Below are positions 56,189 to 64,000 of a DNA stretch of 64,000 nucleotides, in pieces. How positions within the stretch are numbered: position 1 is the stretch's first letter; every line of letters starts with the position of its first letter. Under the pieces are notes generated by a model that worked only from the letters and a program-made list of their open reading frames with translations, was not told the DNA's origin and searched no databases. The stretch is from positions 62,001 to 126,000 of the forward strand of contig OZ005697.1 of NCBI GenBank assembly GCA_963930775.1, in the 5' to 3' direction. The stretch is from Cliona cf. orientalis (Eukaryota > Porifera > Demospongiae > Clionaida > Clionaidae). The position numbers were made by a program, and so were the translations under genes.

Positions 56189-59100
56189 TTAGCTAGACCA
56201 CTTGACTCTGGTGTCCATAGAAAAAATCTCTGATGGTGTGAAAAATTGCTGGGGCAGCTTCAGCAGTTTCATAATTTGATTCAGTTTGAGTGCTGCAACG
56301 AGAGCCTCGGCCCCGGGCCGGCTCATGGAACGATCAAAAAGAATTTCCAAGTTTTCCAGCTTTGAATTTGTGAGTATCATGTCTGCTATAGCTTCTGCCC
56401 CACCTCGACCTAGCTGCCCAGTTAGAGGGACATCGAACATACTCAACACGAGGGTAGTTAGAGATGAGTTGGCAGCCAGGCCTTTTGAGAGAATCTTACA
56501 GCTGTCCTCACCAATTTTACAGCCGTGGAGCTCTAGCTTGCCGAGTCGGCATTCCTTGGAGGAGAGGAGCTGGCTCATGGAGGAGGTGTGGGGTCGGAGG
56601 TCAACTAGCCATAGGTGAAGGGTATCCAGACTGCAGCAAGTGATGGTGGTTTGAATGAGGACAGAGAGACAATCGTCTGGCAGTCCTTCGTCACCGATGC
56701 TCAGGCAGCGAAGACTGCCACTTTCAGAGAGTAGAGGAGAGAGGGCAGAAATGTCGGAGGAGCCTAGACCCACGTTGATGAGATTCAGGGTATCCAAGCT
56801 GAGAGGTCTCAAGGAATGAAGAAGTTTCACCAATCCTCCAGATCCAATTGGATTTCCGCGGATATCGAGACATCGCAGGCTCTTAAGCTTTGGAAGGACA
56901 GCTGCTAAACAATCGGCCATTTCTCTATCCAGCTCACAGTGGCTGAGATCCAGCCCCCTCAGGAATTGGTGAGGTATATCATCAAGCATGGCTACGAGAG
57001 GCTGGGTGATGGGTGGGCGAAGAAAGAGAGTTTGAATTATTGAGCTTGATCTCGTATTTGATGATCGCAGTCCAAGAGAGAGATGGTGAAGCATATCTGA
57101 GTTGAGACGAAGCTGAAGGGAGACGTTGCAGGAGCTATGAGCCAGACAGCGGCCGAGGCGATAGCAGTCGAGGGCAGTCACCTCTTCACCATACTGTGTG
57201 TGGGGAAACTTGAGGCTGGACGTCTGAAGAAGCTGCTGACAGGGAATGTAGAGATGAGCTTCGTAGAGACACTGGAGCACAGCTGGACTTAGCACGCCAT
57301 CTTCAACCACCTCTCCAAGCACCTCCTTACACACTGGAGCCTTCAGTTGAGTCATACCAGACAGAAAACGCCATACCCCATTGAAACTTGGCAATAAAAA
57401 GTGTTTGTGGAACACTTCAAGCTGCTCGGATAACTGCAGTCGACTGATGTGAAAAGCAGCAAGGTACTCCTGCAAGTGCAGGTGTAGAAAGCTATGAAAT
57501 GTGGCCGTTCTTTTCCTTGAGGCGTAGAGCTCCGGTAGACCGACCAAGAATCCCATGTGATAGCAGCCTTTGGGTAGCTTGCAGTGCAGCAGCTCATCGC
57601 AGCTCAGATGGACGAAGGCAAGCTTGGCTAGGGTGCAGAGCTGGCTGTAAACCTTGGTGGGAAGATCTTCAAACTTATCGACTTTGAATCCTTCCTCTGC
57701 TGAGCCCTGGAGGAGAAGCTGTAGCTGGAGAAGATGCTGAGAGAGAATGGTATACATCTCTGTGAGTGTCACGGGAGGCGCTGTGCCACTGAGCTTAGCT
57801 TGCTTGAAGGCCTCGACGACAATTGCCGTGTGGAAGGGAACATGCATGGTGCTCCTCATAATCGGATTATTTGAGAGGTAGTGGTGAAATTCTCTCAATA
57901 CTTCGGAGTCGTAGCCGAGGCAAGCCTCTGCGTGCTGCTCAATCTCGTCATCTGTGAATCCAATCAGCTCCACTCTCCTGTCGACTGGACGATCACACAG
58001 GGATATGACATCATTGGTCAGCGATTTCCAACAGAATAGCATCACCGTGCATTTGGTGAGGAGAGAGCCCCTTAGGATCTTGAGTAAGACGGAATTCTCA
58101 TTGGTCAGTGAGAGTAGGCGGTCGGCACTGTCGATAATCAGCAGGAGCCCCTCTCCATCATTAGCCGTGACCTCTCTTGCTACATCGTGCTGGAGATTGG
58201 CATTATGGTGGACGAATATATCAGCCACTGCCTTGGCCTCCTGTACTCCTTTCTCCTCCGCTCTCAGCAGAACCACCAAAGAGTAGCTCCTCAATGCAGC
58301 CACCTCATCCCATCGCCTGCACAGCTCAACCGCTAGGCTGGTCTTCCCCACCCCCCAGTCTCCTTCCACCACGACACAGCTCAGCTTGGGCTGCGGGCCT
58401 TCTGGTGCTCGGAGTAGATACTGCATACTGATGGATTTCCTCTCACTACCATCTTTGTTATCATCAGAGGGGAGACAGATTAATTGGAGGTTGAAAGATT
58501 TTCTGCTGGGAACCATCGGCCATTTGAACTTGGGCAGCTGCAGTAGTGATCTGTAGTAGGCCTTGAGGAAGTCTGCGTATCTCACGGAGGCTGGCTCGGT
58601 CATGGCCTTCAGGTGGATGGCGTAGATATCACTGTACTCCTCTGCAGGGAGGGAGGGGAGAATTATAGTATTAGTGTATAGGACAAGAATCTTCCTAGAA
58701 ATATTCTATTCAAACCAATAGCGTATAATATTTAATATTAGTCTATATACTTTGATATTGCTTTAGCTCTTCTGCAAACTTCTTCATGATGGGGTCATCT
58801 TGCAGCAGCCCAACAATGTTATCGAAGAGGTTTGGATCCATCATCACCCTGGCTTCAATGGCGTCCATGAATGCAACCGTCTTCTCAGCTCGAGACAGCC
58901 CAGAGAAAAGCACCCTAGTCTTCGTAGCGTCAGGAATGACATCTTTACTTAGGAGATACTTTGCCACCTTGAAGGCAGTCTCTCCACCATCTGCAAAGGT
59001 TTGCCTGGCTCTCTTGAAGGCCTGCGTGGCCACTAGAACATTCAGCTGAGCATTAACACTCATCAAACAATCCGTTGAGTAACTTTTACCAAGAACACTC

Positions 59101-59442
59101 AGACTACGACATCTAGTAATAAAATATAAGATTTGAGTAAAATTTTATATTTTAATATTATTGAGTGTATATAACAGCGGATGGATGACATTGTACATAA
59201 TATAGGAAGATAATATTGTGTAATTGGATTCTGAATAAAAAAACTCATTTTGATATTTTGCTATACCTTGGCATATCCAAGCTGCTCTCAATCCAGTATC
59301 TCTCGAGTTGCAGTTTCTGCTCCCTTGCTTTGCTGCTGGCGGCAGCTGTGGTATAGACATAGCAGCTGCTGGAGAGGAGACTGGCTGAACGCCTCATCGA
59401 GGCTTTGCGGTACGACCTAGGTTCACCAAAACTATTCCCCAT
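56189..59442 (-). CDS. NLR-type receptor: CARD-like, NACHT and leucine-rich repeats
   Basis: Probable cytosolic innate immune sensor of the NLR type. Three exons: 59267-59442 (start MGNSFGEPRSYRKASMRRSA), about 58753-59112, and 56189-58640, with phases that join without stops. The second exon encodes a helical CARD-like domain (ETAFKVAKYLLSKDVIPDAT, GLSRAEKTVAFMDAIEARVM, LFDNIVGLLQDDPIMKKFAE). The large exon has a NACHT ATPase: Walker A GDWGVGKTSLAVELCRRW, Walker B LLLIIDSADRLL, and a sensor-like CTVMLFCWKSL. Ribonuclease-inhibitor-type LRRs follow (LRGLDLSHCELDREMADCLA, LRCLDIRGNPIGSGGL, LDTLNLINVGLGSSD, LGKLELHGCKIGEDSCKIL). The N-terminal MGNS could be N-myristoylated. CARD versus death-like fold is judged by eye. 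Confidence 0.85.
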
Positions 59443-60311
59443 CTCTCTCAAACCTAGTTCTACTTCTTTCTCTGATCTGCTAAACTGAGCTAAGAATGGA
59501 TTATTAGGATTCTATACTTTTGATCAGTTGGCTCATGACTGGATATGGCTGGTATAAGTTATCAATACAAACAAGCTGCTATGTATAGAGTTTGACTAAT
59601 TAAATAGCACTCTCTCTCTATGTATGGCTTGAGGATAGAAATTGACACCAAGTGACCTATTAGCGAATACTGCGACACTGACATCTGATACAGTACCACT
59701 GTGATGCAACTACCAAACATACACCAATCCAATTTGCCACCTTTGCCCATACAAGAACACAGAGACCATTTGGCTTCACTGTAGGATGGTATGCATATGG
59801 TGCTAGCAACACTCCCTCGCGCATGCCAAGCCACACAAAACTCTCCATGACAAAGAAATATTATTTGTATACACCAGTATCTAGCTATATTATTACATCT
59901 ATGACACGGTCCTAGCCAAATGAGGAGACGCCCCACTTAGAACTGTTTAGCGCTAATCAATAAAGTTGGCTACATGGCAAATTGTTGCAATTTTATCCCA
60001 CGATAAAACCCTTGCACAATCAACTGCCTGACAACTTCAAATTGCTCTTTTACTTCACAGTTGTCAGTTCTAAGGGATGTAATTGTACATCGCCCATGGC
60101 AATACAGTACTAGGCTATATAGCTGTAAATACATGCATGTGTAAAATATGGAAATATTGGCAGAGAACCTAGCAGAATAAGAGTATTACAGCCTTCGGAG
60201 ACTATACAAAACATTTCACAGAGAAGACATGAATGAGGAGTGACAAATTGACCATTATTGAATAAGGGAAATTTTTAGCTTGGGGCAGTTGACATCGCAC
60301 TAATGAGTGAT
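59443..60311. other. Spacer upstream of the NLR gene
   Basis: About 0.87 kb with no recognised gene. Frames at 59562-59936 lack any domain features. It should contain the NLR promoter and the MRPS16 3' UTR. Confidence 0.5.
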
Positions 60312-60982
60312 TTAGGTAGGAGTACTCTCATTTTTGTCTTGTGAGGAAGTATCTTCATTGTCAACAGAACTCTCGCTGTGCTCCTCCTTTTCTGCTGACT
60401 CAGCAGCCGCTGCTGCTTCTGCTTCTCTCGCTGCTGCTGACTTGGCACGTGCCCGGGACGCTTCGAGGTAGAGACGAGGGTGGACAGGTAGCATACCAGA
60501 CTGCGGAGGCAAACAATGATCACATGATTATCATGTGACAGTTTTTAACTATGCTAGCTCACCAGGCCTAGTAGCTTATATACACTGACAGTGGGTGTGG
60601 CACCGACTGACAACCAGTACCTAAATCAATCGAGTGATCAAATAATATTATTATGAACAATCAAATTTGATTTATGTGGCGACTGTCTCACTTTATTCTC
60701 TCAACATTGAGTCCAACCACAATCTCCCCGTTGGAGTTGGGCATTGGATCGTAGCAGCCAACCTGAAAGGATCACGTGATCAATTACCCACCATTAATAT
60801 TGCATTGTTCTCGACAGCATGCACATGTGTATTTAGGAATACAATAACTTATTAAAATTAGGAGCATTGATCACCTGCTCAAAATGCTTTCCATCTCTCT
60901 TTCTCTTGCTGTTGGCCACCACGATGTGATAGAACGGCCTGTTGAGGCAGCCCCGCAGCGACAGGCGAATCCGCACCGCCAT
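60312..60982 (-). CDS. MRPS16: Mitochondrial small ribosomal subunit protein bS16m
   Basis: Structural protein of the mitoribosome small subunit. Four exons read [36 protein letters not shown], then [39 protein letters not shown] and [20 protein letters not shown], all S16 signatures. The C-terminus has a charged Ala/Glu-rich extension ([20 protein letters not shown]) ending ESTPT. Start is the ATG before AVRIRL. Head to head with MKKS, 121 bp between start codons. Confidence 0.93.
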
Positions 60983-61000
60983 CTGTAAGATCCCCTAGTT

Positions 61001-61095
61001 GGTAAAGGTCGTCACAACATTACTACAACAACACAATGGGTATAGGTCGTCAAAGCAGCACCACCAGAAGAGCGCGCCAAATTATAAAGGTCGAA
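61001..61095 (+). promoter_or_regulatory. GGTAAAGGTCGTC cluster in the MRPS16/MKKS promoter
   Basis: GGTAAAGGTCGTC (61001-61013), GGTATAGGTCGTC (61039-61051) and a weaker TAAAGGTCGAAG (61084-61095) lie between the two start codons. The pair AAA-type plus TAT-type occurs, in the opposite orientation, in both units of the duplication at 47921-48571. Confidence 0.6.
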
Positions 61096-61103
61096 GTTTA
61101 CCA

Positions 61104-64000
61104 ATGGAGCTCCAGTTGAGAGGTGCTAGTGCAGTTCAGTCTGAACTTGAGTGGCTGAGGGACGCGGTGAGGGAGAGCTACGGACCTCTAGGGAGGTATG
61201 AAATCTTCAGTAGAGCTCTGTTCCTGGCCACTGACTCCTTCACTGCTGCCACTATTATATTATCATGATCTAGGTTGTCTCTTCTGCACCCATTCCCAGG
61301 AGCTGAACTCACTTGCACAAATAGGTGGGGCTATACAAATAATTTCTACATGCATATTTAATTATTAATGATATCAATGGTACCCCCTTCCCCTCTCTCT
61401 CTGACTGTGTAGGTCGTTGCAGTTGCTTGAGCTGCTGAAGCCAGCCAGCCCAGTCTCAAAGCTTCTCCTTTCCTCCCTTCAGCTGCACTCTCAGCACTTT
61501 AAAGACGCCACTCTCTATGCTGCTCTCTTGACTATCAAGTATGAACAAAAATATATTATTCCTGTGATGCTAAGCACATTATAAATTTTCATGGTAGTCT
61601 GACAATTTTTTTTTCTCCTCTAGTTTAATACTGAAAGGTTTGGAGCTACCCTATCCCCAATACAAGGTTGCCATGGTGACGGGGTATGTAGTGTCGGAGG
61701 TATGTGATTGGTTGGAGTCGGGGTGTTGTCCGGCTAGGTGGCCCCTCAGCCTGTCGTCCACCGGGGAGCTGATGGGTTTGGTCAAGACTCACCTCTCATC
61801 AAAAATGGCTGTCTATGGGGTCACTAACACACAGCTAGAGCACATCTCATCGATACTGCTCCAGGTGATTCATTCAGCCTCATGTGTAGTTACCCCGTGC
61901 GCATGCGCAAGGGGTAAAGTGATCGGTTGTGTCTGTTGTTAGCACAAAAATCGCCGGATCTGGAGATCTAGGCATCTGAGCGACTCATAAGTACAGTATA
62001 TCCGTCGATATCGTCGAAAAACTGGCTTCATTATGCTTCGAATCGTTTGGTAAGGTCCGCAAGCATAGCAAATACTGCATTTTGTTGGCCACGCCTATGG
62101 ATACTACCCACCATGTGCTTTCTGCTCATGCGCACAACCTGGCACAATATGTAGGTAAAGGTCGTTGACACTGCAGCGCGCGGGGTATGTGCTCTACAGA
62201 GCTCTAGTTTTAGGCAGTAAGTATAATAAATGTAATAATGTTTCTGAGAGGGGCCGGGGGGGGGGGGGGTGGTGGTGGGGTGGGCTAGAGGAATGTTGTT
62301 ATAATAATAATACAGGGGGGCCAGCCCCTGGAGCCCCTCATTTTCTATGCCACTGCTCTACATTACCTACTTTACCTTAGATTACTCTACATTACTTTAC
62401 ATTACCTGGATTACTCTACATCATTCACTTTACCCTACATTACCTGCTTTACTTTGTTTATTGTTCAGGGGTTTTTGCGAGTTGCTCCAAGCCGTTCGGA
62501 GGACAATTTCTCATTTGCTGATCATCTCCACTTTCTGTCGTGCCCGGGACATGCGGCACATGAGTCTGTCCTGCTGGGGGGTGTGGTCTTCCCGAGGACC
62601 ACCAGCGAGCCCCTTCCCAACCCTGTGAGGAGATGCAGGGATGATGGGTGCATACTGGTTGCTCTATTTGATATATCTCTGGCTGGGGACCTTGAAGGTG
62701 GGGTTAAAACTACTTTATTGTGATTTTCTAAATTTCTGCTCGTAATAATGTAATTCATGGGGGGGGGGATAATTTTTACATGGGCAACGCAGAATGGGTC
62801 GAAATTAGAGATTTGACGTGAAATAATTTTGATTCATGAAAGTTACAACACTTCGAAGTTTTTCCATAATATTATTATTGTTTCAGAGTTTCCTGTGGGT
62901 GTGTCCTTGGAGGCGGAGCCAAACAGCAGGCTACCTGCCACTGCATTCGATGATGTAATTGTTGATAAGCTGATGGGCGTGGCTTCTCACCTGGTGGAAT
63001 TGGGGGCGGGGCTGGTGGGCTGTCAGAAGTGTATTCACCCTCAAGTCAAGGACTACCTCAGGCAAAACGTCAGTGAGAAAATACCTTATCTTTGACACAT
63101 GTATAACATTGCTTTTTCTTGGTCCATTTATGTACATATATGCTTAACTTATTAGTAATTGAAGGGTCGTACTCATTCCTGTAGGGTGTTTGTGTATTGG
63201 AGCGTCTCTCCTCTCTCCTCATTGGTCCAGTGCGGTCGCTGACTGGAGCTCAGCCCCTGAACAGTCTCTCTGCCGGGCTGACCACGCCTCCCTCTAGCCT
63301 TGGGAAGCTGAAGAAGGTGAGTGAGCTCACTGTGCTGGGAGAAACTTACCTCCAGCTGGAGGGAGCTAGCGATGAACACTGCTCCATCATACTGACCTCT
63401 CACCTCAAGACAGCAGTGGAAGAGATGACCGCTCTCTGCCGGGATACAGGTAAGACATTATGGCTCAATTACAGACCATCGTTAATAATGTTCTTTTTTG
63501 ATAAGATTATTATTTTTTTCTTGTGTGCAGTGTCCATCTTGGAGCAGACGCTGAGGTCCCCATATGTGTTATATGGCGGTGGCTGTATGGAGGCCATCAC
63601 CGCTCATCACCTCAGGAAGAAGGTGAGTGTTCGTCTCCTCGGGCAAGAACCATGTGACACTGTCATTAATTTTGTAGGCAAATGAAATTGCAAGTGACGA
63701 TGTTTTACTGGACCTTCAGTGTAACCAAAGTAAGACTCTACTGTTATAATAAAATAATATTATATTTGTGGAGAGAACTTTTATAAGGTTGTACAAAATT
63801 AATATTATGTTGTGTAGAAACTCTGAGTGCCGTGACGCTGAGTGTTGCTGAGAGCTTCATCGCGACCGCACAGTGCTTGGAACATGATAGAGGGACCATC
63901 GCTGTTGACTCCACCTACTATCACTACTGGTCACGCCCACCAATCTCTGAAGCCACGCCTACTTCATCGAGGGCCCCGTCATGCCGATGTGGTGCAGTGA
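61104..64000 (+). CDS. MKKS: MKKS/BBS6 chaperonin-like protein (3' end outside window)
   Basis: Group II chaperonin-like subunit of the BBS chaperonin complex that assembles the BBSome at the basal body. Exons include 61104-61195 (start MELQLRGASAVQSELEWLRD), 61413 to about 61540, 61623-61865, about 62470-62690, 62887-63069, 63185-63450 and 63531 on. Chaperonin-type features: ESYGPLGR near the start, HVSS-like LHSQHFKDATLYAALLTIN, VGCQKCIHPQVKDYLRQN, GVCVLERLSSLLIGPVRSLT, GAQPLNSLSAGL, ILEQTLRSPYVLYGGGCMEA and VTLSVAESFIATAQCLEHDR. These match vertebrate MKKS (TGTQPIGSL, LLGGGCTE). Not closed: no stop by 64000. The 0.6-kb intron after 61865 contains another GGTAAAGGTCGTT (62154-62166). Confidence 0.88.

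Noticed and set aside
1-64000. tRNA, rRNA, CRISPR or bacterial-type operons
   Set aside because: None seen on either strand by eye. The genes are spliced and eukaryotic.

Overview
The window is nuclear DNA of an animal. The genes are intron-rich with GT-AG splice sites, and most introns are only about 50-150 bp. A demosponge is the best guess: the genes are tightly packed, share divergent promoters, carry many small inverted-repeat elements in introns, and include a CARD-like/NACHT/LRR receptor next to typical metazoan genes (PRDM, FAM78, ODF2, MKKS). The species cannot be fixed from sequence alone, and another compact early-branching animal is possible. All gene names below come from translating exons by eye and joining them at splice sites. 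No alignment or expression data were available.

Layout, left to right: PNPLA6/7 5' end (-), TBC1D13 (+), ODR4 (-), CFAP20 (+), two tandem SLC31 copper transporters (-), an S28 serine peptidase like PRSS16 (+), FAM78 (-), EIF3G (-), SPOUT1 (+), a PRDM SET/zinc-finger gene (-), GTF2B (-), a complete Tc1/mariner-type transposon carrying two genes (31293-33657), CLUAP1/IFT38 (-), a TMEM249-like gene (+), ZGPAT (-), an SLF2-like gene (+), a 6.4 kb gene-free and repeat-rich tract, ODF2 (+), an NLR-type CARD/NACHT/LRR gene (-), MRPS16 (-), and the 5' part of MKKS/BBS6 (+). Seven gene pairs are head to head with start codons about 100-285 bp apart.

Functionally there is a notable share of cilium, centriole or flagellum genes: CFAP20, CLUAP1, ODF2, MKKS and possibly the TMEM249-like gene. 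The upstream regions of three of them contain clear RFX-type X-box motifs (7592-7604, 35914-35927, 48623-48636). A second motif, GGTAAAGGTCGTC and close variants, recurs at other head-to-head promoters and inside an intergenic duplication.

The most unusual items are: the two-gene Tc1/mariner element, whose second spliced gene encodes a protein with PB1-like and SHOCT-like parts; a three-level nested insertion in the last ODF2 intron whose empty site survives in a ZGPAT intron; a direct ~300 bp duplication upstream of ODF2 in which a ~48 bp core lies in opposite orientation in the two copies; and diverged duplicated blocks and minisatellites between 42.9 and 47.6 kb that could belong to a non-coding transcript.
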